From assembly GCA_961205875.1 (NCBI GenBank), contig OY540810.1:16058001-16122000 (forward strand): a stretch of DNA of 64,000 nucleotides, given 5' to 3'. The notes beneath the pieces are model-generated. The model ran no database searches. It was not told the origin of the DNA and saw only the letters and a list, made by a program, of their open reading frames with translations. Shown piece by piece: positions 23,719-35,427 of this stretch; the first letter of the stretch is position 1, and each line of letters begins with the position of its first letter. Source of the DNA: Sialis fuliginosa (taxonomy: Eukaryota; Arthropoda; Insecta; Megaloptera; Sialidae). The position numbers were made by a program, and so were the translations under genes.

Positions 23719-25226
23719 ATACAGGGTGGGACAATAGTGTGTGGAAGTTCGATAGCTCGTAGACCATAAAAGATAAAAAAATATTTCTAATGCAGATGTA
23801 AACTGTGGGTAAATGCGCATACATAGAAATTATTTTCAAATATACAGGCTGCTACAAAAAAATGTGGCACGCTTGAGATAATTTTTTTTAAATGGAATGC
23901 CCTAAATATTTTTGCATATTTAACACTTCTCTTCGGATGTTTATTCATATCTAAAATATTAGCCCCATCTGATGCCCGGTTTAGACGTAATAATATATTT
24001 TTCAAAAAAAATGGCTTTTACACTACTCCACTTAAAAATTCACCCCTTCCGCGGCCGCATCTTTGAAGAGGAAATTAAATATGAACCTTATTGTAGGAGG
24101 TTGGTGGGTGCTTTTGTTAAAATATCTTAGAGCCACCATGTACAGAGTGTTCAAAATTAATTTTCAAATTTTGAGAACTTCAAAGTTATTTTTCTCAACT
24201 ATTTCAAATGGAACACCCTATATATTTTTTAACTATGTTATGTAGAATTACATAACGAGCATTTTTTGTTTATACATCCTTATGATTATTTGTAATCATT
24301 TTTGATTTATTGAGCAAAAAGTACAAAATTCAACAATATTTACTAAAAAAAATTAATTTTTTTTCAAATAAAATAAAACAACATGTACAGGATGTTCATA
24401 TTGCCCATAAAAACAACATGAATTTTTTTCAGTTAGCAAACAGATGCTTTATTATTTTATCGAACACAAACAACCAAAATAATTTACAACTATATAAATT
24501 CACTAATGCGCAGTGTGAAATCGAAACAGAAACATAAAATGCTGTTTTTATGGGCAGCATGAACAGTACATGTTGTTTTATTTTATTTGAAAAAAAATTA
24601 ATTTTTTTTTAGTAAATATTGTTGAATTTTGTACTTTTTGCTCAATAAATCAAAAATGGTTACAAATAACCATAAAGATGTACAAACAAAAAATGCTCGT
24701 TATGTAATTCTACATAACATAGTTAAAAAATATATAGGGTGTTCCATTTGAAATAGTTGAGAAAAATAACTTTGAAGTTCTCAAAATTTGAAAATTAATT
24801 TTGAACACTCTGTACATGGTGGCTCTAAGATATTTTAACAAAAGCACCCACCAACCTCCTACAATAAGGTTCATATTTAATTTCCTCTTCAAAGATGCGG
24901 CCGCGGAAGGGGTGAATTTTTAAGTGGAGTAGTGTAAAAGCCATTTTTTTTGAAAAATATATTATTACGTCTAAACCGGGCATCAGATGGGGCTAATATT
25001 TTAGATATGAATAAACATCCGAAGAGAAGTGTTAAATATGCAAAAATATTTAGGGCATTCCATTTTAAAAAAATTATCTCAAGCGTGCCACATTTTTTTG
25101 TAGCAGCCTGTATATTTGAAAATAATTTCTATGTATGCGCATTTACCCACAGTTTACATCTGCATTAGAAATATTTTATGGTCTACGAGCTATCGAACTT
25201 CCACACACTATTGCCCCACCCTGTAT
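23719..25226. mobile_element. 1.5 kb foldback element with 0.7 kb inverted arms
   Basis: Two arms of about 690-700 bp are near-perfect inverted copies about a centre near 24478, with a loop of roughly 120 bp (24421-24540). Both ends read TATACAGGGTGGG(A/G)CAATAG, so a TA target is likely, as in Tc1/mariner-type elements. The left arm has a 10-bp insertion (around 23770) relative to the right; otherwise few differences are visible, indicating a young duplication or ongoing gene conversion. The mirrored open frames are by-products of the palindrome. Confidence 0.85.
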
Positions 25227-25299
25227 ATAGTAGATTATTTTCAGGTTTTTTTTGTAGCAAATTTTAAGCCAACTATTGCCAAAGCGTCATCAATGGATG

Positions 25300-25645
25300 T
25301 AGAGGCGTATTTACCATGGGGCCATGGCCTAGGGCGGCAGGCCGAGAGGGGCGGTAGATTTTTTTAGTTTAATATAGCATATTTAAAAAAAATATAGGGA
25401 AACAACAATGAAGTAGCGTGACTAAAAAAAAAAAAGGTCATCAGTTTTTTATGTACATTATATTTTTCATTATTTGTAAAAAAAATCTCACTTTTCAGTT
25501 CATATAGAAATTTTGACTGTTAAAAAGGGCGGCATTTTTTTTTGACCAGGGCGACAATTTTTTTGCCCAGAACGGCAATTATTTTTTACCCAGGGCGGCA
25601 TTTTTTTTTTGGCCCAGGGCGGCACTTAACTTAAATACGCCACTG
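25300..25645. mobile_element. hAT-type MITE, GGCGTATTTA ends
   Basis: The ends TAGAGGCGTATTTA and TTAAATACGCCACTG are inverted, with the perfect 8-bp duplication AATGGATG on both sides (25292-25299 and 25646-25653). The interior holds several copies of CAGGGCGGCA separated by T runs. It is non-coding. Confidence 0.8.
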
Positions 25646-25653
25646 AATGGATG

Positions 25654-26615
25654 CCATTACCGCAAAACCAGGTGTGTTACTTGGACGGTCACTTTCATAC
25701 AAATGATATCGTTCAAGCATACTTGTAGGCGAGCGGATTACAGCTATTTCGAGTACACTAACCGACCAATCGACTTTCTAGTGGCTAAAAATGATTTTAT
25801 TAAATTCTTTATCTGAGAAAAAACATCTATATACATGATATTTTTTTATGCGGTCCTTCAATAGGTACACACATTTTTTGTATAATAAATCTAAATCTGC
25901 ATTAAAAAATCTGAAAAAATTATGTAAGCTTCATTGGATTAAAATGAACATTTTTTGTCTCATAAACTTTTTTTTAAATCAATAGTTTTCAAGATAAAAA
26001 ATATTTTAATTTTAAAAATAGCGAAAAATTCGTATATTTGTGATTTTTTTCTCGGAAACTAATTGTTCAATCAGAATAAAACAAAAACAAAAAGAATCAG
26101 TCAACTTTAAACTATAACTAGATTTTTTTTCATTTTGATTATTACTGTAATTAAATGTAAAAACTTCATTAGAGCCGAACTCACTCTTTGCGCCGTAAAT
26201 TGATATCATGGCTGGCTACAACATTCATTTAATAATTGAAATATTTAAATACTGGGATAAAAGCTTCAATAAAAACACTTTAGAATATTTTTATTGCACA
26301 TTTATTTGTCACAATTATTTTCTTTATTATTACACTTGTCAGAACATCTACAAACTGAACAACATTTTAAATCTAAATCAAAACAAGAGCATGTTTTAGC
26401 TGTACAAGGAAATTTTCCGCAACAAGAACAAAAATATTGTTTGTAGATGTTCTGATAAGTATAATATTATAATAAAGAAAATAATCGTGACAAATAAATG
26501 TGTATGGCTTGCTTTAGGTACTTATCCGATTGCCGAGTTCAACGCCGGCAGCATTTGACGGTGCCGATGCGATGTCGTCACCAGTAAATTAACCGGGCTG
26601 GTCTACGTGAAAAGC
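25654..26615. other. intergenic DNA, nothing recognised
   Basis: AT-rich. Two stretches around 26230-26350 and 26440-26510 are partly inverted (ACAAATAAATG/CATTTATTTGTCAC, and AGAACATCTACAAAC against GTTTGTAGATGTTCT), so a degenerate inverted repeat is present. No gene is visible. Confidence 0.45.
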
Positions 26616-26623
26616 TCTGATTT

Positions 26624-27023
26624 CAGGGCCGTAACTAGTGGCTCGGGGGCCCCGGGGCAAGAGGTGACCGAGGGGCCCCCAGATATGCAAAAAATAAAAA
26701 TTGAAGACCTTTTTTTTGGATCATAGCTTACAAATTTTACATTTGTTACTAATTTTTATTTGAATGACTTTTTTTTGCTTGCCAGCTAGAATTTTACACT
26801 TCTTAGTAATTTTAATGGATTATAAGTGTAAAATTGAAGTTCATAAGCCGAATAAAAAGTAATTAAAATCAAAATTAGTAATAAGTAAATCACGTTTTCA
26901 AGTTAGCATCAAATACATTTAAAGAAATCTTCAATTTATTTATTTTTTCTTACTCACTACAATTTTACTATGCTGTGGGCTGCGGGGGCCCCGGGGCATT
27001 GCCCGGTGGTAGTTACGGCCCTG
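26624..27023. mobile_element. hAT-type MITE, CAGGGCCGTAAC family
   Basis: The termini CAGGGCCGTAACTA and TAGTTACGGCCCTG are inverted. The flanks carry the perfect 8-bp duplication TCTGATTT (26616-26623 and 27024-27031). The interior has the GGGGGCCCCGGGGCA phrase near both ends, shared with 54083-54337. Confidence 0.85.
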
Positions 27024-27135
27024 TCTGATTTGATTACATTGCAACCGGCATCGTCACCGGCACCGGTTTTGCCGGTGTTTGGAAATACGCCCGTATGTAC
27101 AGGTTACGTTGCAGATAAAAAAAATATACAAATTA

Positions 27136-29375
27136 TGCCCGGTATTATAAAGAAATTGCATGGGTGCAAATTCGCGTCTGCGCACATTAGCTGTCAAATA
27201 ACGCTATCAATTGGGTATTAAATTGATATAAAATTGCTCGATATTTTAAAGCAGTGGTAATAAATAGACACATAATAATGTAATCGATGCTTGTACATTA
27301 TATGGGTGTACACAAATGTGTATTTTAAGTCTGTGATGTGTTTATATTTAATTTAAATTGACACATAACCTAAGTATACGATATTTATGTATAAAAACTA
27401 ACGTGTTGTGGTAAAAATTGAAAATTAAACTGCTGGTAAGTAGTAAATATACTTTTATATAACACATTCATATTATAATACATAGCTCTTTAAAGCAATT
27501 GCCTGCATTTGGCATTTTTTACAAAACGCTTGAAGATGAAAAACATTGTTTACTTTTAATTGTCACATAAATTTTATTTTTATATTATACTTTTATAATA
27601 TATAGTATTTATCTCAACTTTTTGTATATTACAGAAACGTTTCAAAATGTCATCAATTTCATCTGTATCATCTGGACATTTTATATCACCTGAATATTGA
27701 GTATTATTTTCAGATAACTTTGAAAATAACATTCAAATACCAAGAGAATCTTGGGTGTTCAGCGTGTTCAGAGAAAGAAAAAAAAGATTAAAAAATGAGC
27801 ATCAGAAGGTGGCTGGGAAATGATAGATGTTCCAAAAGTGGTATAAGTATACGGTAAGAAGCGAATTTACAAGCGTCATAAGATGGTTTGGATACAGCAG
27901 GAGCTGATCAAAAAGCAGCATTATGTATATAAAGGAATCGAGAGCAGTGGAGAAGATATTCAGCCGTATTCATAGTTCCTCCTTGTTACTCAATTTACGT
28001 TTCATAAAACTTTCTTGACTACGAAGGCTTCCTTATCTCAAGGTTGATCGGAAGCTTCCTTAAGGCAGCTTTAAAAACAATTTTAACTGTAATGCTGACA
28101 ATGTGTATATAAACATAACATAGCTTTGTGTGTCATTACCTTTTTAGACAAAGTGAATAAAGGAAAAAAAAGATAATGGAAAATGAATTTAAAAAAAAAC
28201 ACTTTATTTATAAACTAAACATTATTAATAACATAACACTAGTAAGTCACTAAAAAGTCCTAAAATATTCATTACTTCTAGAAGGAAACCTTGAGATCTG
28301 TCTATGAAACAAGGGCGCCTTGGATATCTGTGATAGCCTTGATCGGGGTTTTATCCGACCTTGCGATAAGGAACGATTATGATTACGGCTGATTGGAGAT
28401 GAGAGTACTTGAGATAAAACATAAGTATATTGCGATGCTCTGTTTTGTAAATCAATCTGAAAATAAATGTATAATATTGATTAAAATGTTTTTATTATTG
28501 CAATGTTATGATTGGTCATACAAATATTATTTCGTTGTCACTGCTTTTCTCTAATAAGGCATCTGAAATAAAGAAAAATTAAATTAATTGATATTTTAAT
28601 TATATATAAATGATAAAAAATTACCAAAAAACAAACCGAAAGGTGCACAGCTACCAACAGGATTTCATAGTTCCCTAGTTTTATTTCCAATTGTATGTAA
28701 AAAAAATTTTGTCTTACAAAATCTATTTTTTTTTAAATACATCTCCCGTCTTGTATAATTCTACCTATAAAATTAATTCAATTAGTAATTTGTTTGTAAA
28801 ACTTATTTTATAATAATGAATTACCTTCTCATCCGCACAATCTTTCTTGGCTTTTTTTTTAAATACTTTCGTGAAGATTTTTTAATTGAATACCATTACG
28901 TAGTTGGCCTGTCTGTAATATTATTGAAATCACTAGCTATTTCGGTTGTCTTATTTTCGATAATATCTATGTATTTTAACACCAGCTCACAGAATAATAA
29001 AACCTGCTTATCATCATCACACTTTTAATTTTTTTTATATACTTAAATAAACTTTTCATCAAAATAAGTATTTATTATAGTATTTTGATTTAGTTGTTTA
29101 TCATAATAAAGAAATGTCAAATTGAATAGTTTCCTTTTAGTGATATTGACTAGAAGTCTATTTTTCTGTATATCACAAAATCACAACAGGTTTTACGACT
29201 GCTGATTTCTACTTAATAACACGCATGCGTGAAAGTCATAATATCTACGATTTCATTGGCTACATTTTTGAGTAATTGTAATTTACATTTTAATACCCAG
29301 TAGATAGCGTTATTTGACAGCTAATGTGCGCAGGCGCGAATTTGCACCCATGCAATTTCTTTATAATACCGGGCA
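27136..29375. mobile_element. non-autonomous PIF/Harbinger-type element, 2.2 kb
   Basis: Inverted terminal repeats of about 85 bp begin TGCCCGGTATTATAAAG and differ at only a few positions. The 3-bp flank TTA is duplicated (27133-27135 and 29376-29378), the expected TWA target of PIF/Harbinger elements. A broken reading stretch at 27646-27970 (plus strand, starting MSSISSVSSG, interrupted by stops) may be the relic of an accessory ORF. No DDE transposase was found inside. Confidence 0.75.
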
Positions 29376-29463
29376 TTAAAAGCGGGAAAATTAAACTTTG
29401 TAGGTTATGGCGCGAAAATGTCAAAAATATACGTACTAAATTTAACATCAAAAATTAGATTTT

Positions 29464-29795
29464 TGCCCGGTATTATAAAGGACCTAACAAAATTTGTTAG
29501 CTAGCAATTACATTCATATGGGGTATTAATACTGTACTAGTATCTATGGATTAGTTATGGAATTTAGAGCAGTGACACTTCAATTAATTGTAACACAGTT
29601 GGCATCTTTGACCGTACAAAATAATTTTCATAACATCACCACTGTTTTAATACCGTTTGTATTTACCTTCAACGCGTGCGCGAAACTTGTCAAAGTCATC
29701 AACAAACTCCAAAAGAACTGTCATATATGTTTGATACCTCAGTTGAAAGTGTTTGTTAGCTAACAAATTTGTTAGGTCCTTTATGATACCGGACA
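29464..29795. mobile_element. short MITE of the CCCGGTATTATAAAG family
   Basis: The ends TGCCCGGTATTATAAAGG and CCTTTATGATACCGGACA match those of the 2.2 kb element ending 88 bp to the left. Inner CTAACAAA-TTTGTTAGCTA segments are also inverted. Flanks are TTT on both sides. Probably mobilised by the same transposase. Confidence 0.7.
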
Positions 29796-29850
29796 TTTAT
29801 GTAATATTTTCTTGAGATATTTATGTTATAACCACCATATTTAAAAAAAA

Positions 29851-30340
29851 ATGTTTAAAAACTCTATTTTTGCAAAAATACCTAACGAAATTCTGAACTC
29901 ATTTTCAGAAGAATGTAAGTACCAATATAATAAGTAATATGTATAATTATAAATGACTTATTCAATTTCATTTTAACTTACAATATATTCCAGTAAAAAA
30001 TGAAGACTTGCTAGCACTTCATTCAATTTTTGAAAACACAGCCATCCGTGCATTAGAACTCCTCGATAAAGCCACATTTACGTTATACACAACAGAAAAT
30101 AGACTACGTAGTATCATACAAGTAAACAATTTTTCTAAACAATTATATACCGTGTTTCCAGATATAAATTACTGTAACTGCCCTGCTTTTAAATATCAAG
30201 TTCTAATCAGCGGACAAGAACTAACCTGTAAACATATTCTCGGTGCTAAATTAGCCGTTATTACTAAATGTATCAAAGAAGTTTCAATTACGTCAAGTCA
30301 GTTGAAAGAATTGCTGCAAATCGTGATAAATATAGATTAA
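29851..30340 (+). CDS. Zswim7: ZSWIM7/SWS1 homologue, Shu-complex recombination factor
   Basis: SWIM zinc-finger protein that works with a RAD51 paralogue in homologous recombination. Exons 29851-29914 and 29994-30340 give 136 residues, close to the 140 of the vertebrate protein. The SWIM motif CxC...CxH is complete: Cys82, Cys84, Cys100 and His102, in YCNCPAF and LTCKHILG. The C-terminal helix (ITSSQLKELLQIV) fits the family. The start ATG is preceded by an A-run and opens the frame that the intron joins in phase. It converges on POP4; its AATAAA signals begin at the stop codon itself. Confidence 0.9.
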
Positions 30341-30412
30341 ATAAATAAACAAAATTATTTTATTTAATGTAATATGTACAAATATGATACTTATGTAAAT
30401 AAATAATTTAAT
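30341..30412. terminator. compact convergent 3' ends of ZSWIM7 and POP4
   Basis: Only 72 bp separate the two stop codons. AATAAA occurs on the plus strand at 30340-30345 and 30344-30349, and on the minus strand at 30359-30364. Cleavage 10-30 nt past each signal would make the two mRNAs overlap at their 3' ends. Confidence 0.6.
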
Positions 30413-31182
30413 TTAAATATCAGTGACTTGATAATTTTTCAGTTTTCTTCCTGACCTATCGGCAGATCGCATTATCATATTTTTCCCAAAGATAGTCAGG
30501 ACAATATCATCTATATGGATATGGAAAACAGACTGTTGTTTCGGTATAGCTGAAAATATTAGTTTTATTTAACGTTTTACGAAATAATACAAATAAATAT
30601 TCCTCTACGTACTTCTTGTAATATTATCTTCACTAATTAAAACTAATGTGTTTTTCGTATCCATAACGCAAATACCATTTAATCCAACTTGACTCGGACA
30701 AGTCGAACGTACAACGGTTACGAAAGCACCGTGAAAATCAGCTCGTAGCAATAACATATTAATAGTTTCTAAGTTCTTCGTGTTTATGTTATTTTTATTT
30801 TTCTTTAATTTTAAATAATCTTTTATATATGACATCCACAGTTTATTCAATGGTAAAACTTCTTCGTATTTCAGTTCTTTTCTGCATAATTTAGAAAGTC
30901 CTAGGTTATTTTTTTCCTTACGAGTAATGTATATTTTTTTCTTTCTTGGCGCAGTTTTTTTTTTAGAAGATGTATGTTTACCTAAAAAGAATGATTTCTT
31001 GAGTAGAATTTCCACATTTTGATCTGATTGAGGTAATGAATCTTTTAAAATATTCGTCACTTCTCTCATGGAATTTTCAGACGTAAATTTAATATCAACT
31101 AGTTCTGCTGAAAGTCTTGAATCTGCAAAAACGATTAAATTAAATATGAAAATAAGAAAATGCGCTCAAATAACTTACTCAT
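30413..31182 (-). CDS. Pop4: POP4/Rpp29, protein subunit of RNase P and RNase MRP
   Basis: Nuclear subunit that helps the RNase P/MRP RNA cleave tRNA and rRNA precursors. Exons 31182-31179 (only ATGA), 31122-30613 and 30549-30413 join in frame for 216 residues, close to the usual 220. The C-terminal half is the conserved UPF0086/Rpp29 fold: LLRADFHGAFVTVVRS, GLNGICVMDTKNTLVLI and IPKQQSVFHIHID, ending SADRSGRKLKNYQVTDI. The middle is lysine-rich, as expected for an RNA binder. The very short first exon is inferred from the donor TCAT/ACTTAC on the minus strand; a later in-frame Met exists at 31069 as an alternative. Confidence 0.92.
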
Positions 31183-32135
31183 TTCGTAATTAAGTTGTTT
31201 TTAATAAATTATAATAAACACATGTATTAACATGTATGTATTTTGATCTGTCAAATTGACAGAATCCACGTGAGCTTTATGTCCGATATTACAAAGAATT
31301 TTATCGAAATTCGTTGGCTACAAGCACTTTGAAACCAGGTATCGAACATGTATGATAGTTCCCCAGGTAGTTCCCCTACGCGCCCCACTTCTAAATTACA
31401 AAAATAATTGGTACCCAATCTATATGTCGGACATTTTATAAAAAACAAAATTAGGTTTATGAAATGGGTTTATGATATGGATGATATGTATGTTCTGCAA
31501 GAAGTGTCCCTACGATTAATTATTTATTAAGAAAATGTACTGTTTGTTACTTCACCGAAAGTGTTTACATATTTTCAATAAAATCGCATGTAAAATTTGA
31601 AAGGTAAAAATAATTATGTGTATATGTATACTATTGTATACGAAAAATACATAACATACCACTATTTGCAATAGTACATTTTGACACTTCTGTTGGTCAT
31701 AAATGGTGTACGGTGGTGTACATTTCATGTGCAAAGCTGTCATGCATTAAAGAAAATCATGATATTTTAATTAAAGTTTAAAACGAAATGAGATCTATTA
31801 TGTTTTGATTCATTTCCCCATTCGGTTTTTGTATATATTTTAATTTTAAAAGTGTTGCGTTTCATTTATATCAATTAAATACAGAGTGTATAAAAAGTGC
31901 AGAATTAAAAAGAATATGGTACATATTTATTAAAGATAAAAGTGTGTCAATTAAATTAATCTGTAACATTATATAAATATACGTAATCTGTTATAGTAAT
32001 TAAGTATATTATGTAGTATGATGTTACAAATTGAATAATTTAAATAAATTATGACTTAATATTTTCAACTCTCAATTGATTAAACTACATACCTCATTCT
32101 TAAAATAAAATTCATGCATTTTTATTGTGCATGAA
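31183..32135. promoter_or_regulatory. divergent intergenic region between POP4 (-) and PIG-L (+)
   Basis: Contains the 5' flanks of both genes. A weak inverted repeat (ATGTCCGATATTA near 31278 and TATGTCGGACAT near 31425) may be a degraded MITE of the CCGGTATTAT group. No other gene was recognised. Confidence 0.45.
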
Positions 32136-33549
32136 ATGAACACCTCTGAAACAAGTTTCATTAAAACAATAACAGAAAATAATTGGGCAAAATATTATTG
32201 GAACGAAACATTAGAAAAAGCTGAAAGTTATCTTGCAGACGCACTGGAGCATTTTATCTTTGCCTTTGTAGCGTACTGCGTATTAGCCGCAGTGCTATAC
32301 ATAAGTGCACTTTACTGGGAACACCTCGGAGAAATTACACCAGCACCAAAAAGAATACTTTTTGTCACGGCACATCCCGACGATGAGTGTATGTTCTTTG
32401 GACCAACTATCCTACGTATGACTACCAATAAAAAATGCAAAGTGTATCTTTTATGTTTATCTAAAGGTAAGTCAGTGAAATTTAAATCTATTGAGAAATG
32501 AATTGGATGTGTCTGTATTTAGGTGATTACGATGGAGTCGGATCAACGCGTAAACAAGAACTTTGGGAAGCATGTAGAGTTCTAGGAATCCCTGATGATA
32601 ATATAACAGTAATAAGCAGCACCAAACTACAAGATGGTCCTACTGAACATTGGCGAGAAGATGTCTTGACCCGTATTATATTCTCTCACATCGAACAGAG
32701 ACAAATCGATACGGTGGTTACGTTCGATCGGCATGGAATCAGCAAACATACAAACCATTCGAGTCTTTTTTATGCGTTCGCATACCTTTGTATGGACAAA
32801 AAAATTCCCAGTTGTAAGTCAAAGGATATTTTTAAATAAAGAAATATGTTATCATATTATTCTTTTTTAGATTGTAAAGTATATACGTTAGAAACAACTA
32901 ATGTAATAAGGAAGTACTGGTTACTGTTAGATATACCCTTAAGCTACCTCTTCTCATCACATAGGTAAGTCATTAATAAATAAATAATGTAATCGTTAAG
33001 CAATAATGCATCTGCCGTGAAAGTAAAGCTGCTTCTTTAATTTTAATTTTTTTAGAACAAAATTTTGTCTAAATAATTGTAATTTAAATGAAAAATAATG
33101 ATAATTATTATTTAATACCGTAAATTATGATTTCCTTTCTTATCTTAAAGTTGATATTTCTATAAAAAATTGAAGTTTGATGAATAAAATATTACCCAAA
33201 AATTTTGTGTTTTCAATTTTGTTGAAAGTATTTTTATATTATAGAAAATAACGTGAAAAGTTGAAATATACGTTAATATGGGTAAACAGCTTTTATTTTT
33301 GCATTAGGTACATATCATCCGTTACAGATACCTGTTAGGTGGCAATATGCATATAATTACTTTTCTTTCAGATATATTCTGGAATGGCCAGAAAAGAAAC
33401 GACTGTACAACGCGATGAAACGCCACCAATCGCAATTAGTATGGTTTCGTAGACTTTACATGTTATTTAGTCGCTACACAATCATTAATACTTTACAAGA
33501 AATGAATTCTATTGATTTAGAACTAGAACTAGATATTGATGCGGATTGA
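32136..33549 (+). CDS. PIG-L: PIG-L, GlcNAc-PI de-N-acetylase of GPI-anchor synthesis
   Basis: ER membrane enzyme for the second step of GPI-anchor biosynthesis, deacetylating GlcNAc-phosphatidylinositol. Exons 32136-32466, 32523-32813, 32871-32964 and 33372-33549 encode 297 residues, slightly longer than the human protein. One membrane segment lies at about residues 40-60. The metal-binding catalytic motif AHPDDE is at 79-84, and the second zinc-ligand region appears as FDRHGISKHTNHSSL in exon 2. The start ATG at 32136 was preferred to an upstream GTG in the same frame. All introns have good GT-AG signals. Confidence 0.93.
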
Positions 33550-33809
33550 TTATTATTATTATTATTGTATTATCTAAGAATTGTTTATATTTTTTAACTG
33601 GTTTTACAAACCTTTACTTAAAAATAAAAGTCAATAAAATTTGTAGAACGGTATTGAATATTAAGAAGTGTAGGATCTTTTTACTGACTATTATTAGATG
33701 TCTGTCGAGCTGGACTCGATGTCAGATCAAATTCTGAGTAACTTTAAGAAAGTTGTGTTCAAATGAAAAATTATGTATTTTTGGCGATTTTTTTTTATAG
33801 ATCGCTTAA
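33550..33809. other. PIG-L 3' flank
   Basis: Begins with a TTATTATTATT run directly after the stop and includes AATAAA-like signals (AAAATAAAAG, CAATAAAA around 33620-33640). No further gene. Confidence 0.5.
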
Positions 33810-34554
33810 GGATGTATGGCACGTACAGTCTGAGTCAGAAATAATATAAATCTAGATGCAATGAACGGTCAAAATCAAATTATGAATTATTCACTTGAAA
33901 TGCTTGTAAGAAAGTCAAATTGGTTTAAATACTACATAAACTATAAAAATACATTTGTTTAAAACCTTATTTCCCATTATTGACTGTTTTTATAGAATTT
34001 TAGCCAAAAAATAAATGTGTGTTGATAATATACGAAAAAATTTTATTCTGAATTCATGTCAGATATAAAAACAAAAGAAGTATTTTATTGTTATAAATGA
34101 CATAAATTAAAATATTTTTAATTAACACTATTTAGAACATAATATGTGGAACATACAAATGTAATGAAAATAATATTATTAGTACTTCAAATCATTACAT
34201 TTCAGTACGCCATTTTTTGTTTTTTTTTAATATTTTTCAGCAATAATTTTTTTTTTCTCAATTTAGTTCTGTATGTGTATAATTTTTTTTATGAAACTTG
34301 TTGCTAAATATGTAAGTGACGTTTTGTGAAAATTTCAGATTTTTCTCGATGCTTGAACCATGTGTTTTATTGGACTTTAACCGTAAATACACCATTCTGC
34401 CATAAGAGCCCATGTTAATTAAAAAAAATAATAACTTTGAAACTATGTTGTAAAACCTTTTGAAATTTTGTGTGGGTACTTAAGATTTATAAAAGGAGTA
34501 ACTTCTCCAAATTTCAACTATTTCTCGTTGAAATTAGATACCTGCCATACATCC
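33810..34554. mobile_element. piggyBac-like MITE with TTAA duplication
   Basis: The ends GGATGTATGGCA and TGCCATACATCC are inverted and flanked on both sides by TTAA (33806-33809 and 34555-34558). The 745-bp interior is non-coding and AT-rich. The TTAA target is the piggyBac hallmark, although the terminal bases differ from the usual CCC start. Confidence 0.7.
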
Positions 34555-34558
34555 TTAA

Positions 34559-35427
34559 TTAAAAAATGGTAGCTTAATATATAAATAATATATAAAATTT
34601 ATTTCTTTGATTCGAGATATTTTGTATTATGCTGAAAAAATGTGTGCTATAATATTATATCAGGTATTTCAATTCTCAGTGAATTACATTTTTTGAAACA
34701 ATACATTTATGTAATGTAAGTGTTAAATGTTTTTAGTAAGATTCATGTGTGATATTTATTATAATTGTTTATGAAAATTTAATTCTTTTGATATTTGTTA
34801 TTATGTGTGTTTTAAATATAATTTGTTTTCAAATCTTTGTTATTTTATTATAAGCTGTTACAATTTTCACAAATAAAGACGTATGTTTTTGAATTTTATA
34901 ATTTTTTTTTTATAAAATCCTTTTTAATCGATTTGAAAGGAAGCGGCATTGTAAACGTGTCCTTGTTTTTTGAAAGCAGTTGCGTTCTATTTTTCTTTTT
35001 CTACCGAATGTTTGTTTTTTCCAACTGTCACACCTCTATGTTTTCATGTCGATAATACAGTGCGCTGAAACCGGTAAAACAAATTTAACCTCGAATTAGT
35101 TGTGCTTTGTAAACTTGGTGGTCAGAAAAGCTTTTTGTGTAATACACAGAACATTTATCATTTTATTTTAATATAAAAATATTAAAACTGTGAAGTGTTA
35201 TTAATTCCAAGTTCTGGAGTACAGTTTATTGTATTTATTTCATTAATTCGGATAAAAAGGTTATAAAACACAAGTGTGGCAGTTTGTTTATTGTGGAACA
35301 ATTTTAATAAAATTGTTTTTATAAATATAAAATGTTTAGGCATTTATATAAATTGTATCTTATTTAAATATTTATTGTGCTGCCTAATAAATATACGTGC
35401 ATCACAAATAGACTTTTGTTTGTCAAA
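34559..35427. other. 5' flank of Snr1, no gene recognised
   Basis: AT-rich; the last few hundred bases should include the promoter and 5' UTR of Snr1. No clear TATA element or second gene seen. Confidence 0.45.

Noticed and set aside
23787..25168. Pairs of identical 72- and 60-residue frames on opposite strands
   Set aside because: They are mirror copies created by the 1.5 kb inverted repeat, not genes.
26970..27221. Plus-strand 83-residue frame with Pro/Ala-rich start
   Set aside because: Spans the boundary between a hAT MITE and the Harbinger element; composition follows the GGGGCCCC repeat.
30605..31069. POP4 as a single exon starting at the Met at 31069
   Set aside because: It would lose the conserved C-terminal segment at 30413-30549 and N-terminal residues supported by good splice sites; length and homology fit the three-exon model.
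32127..32135. GTG start upstream of PIG-L
   Set aside because: A normal ATG at 32136 begins the same frame; a GTG start is unlikely in an animal nuclear gene.
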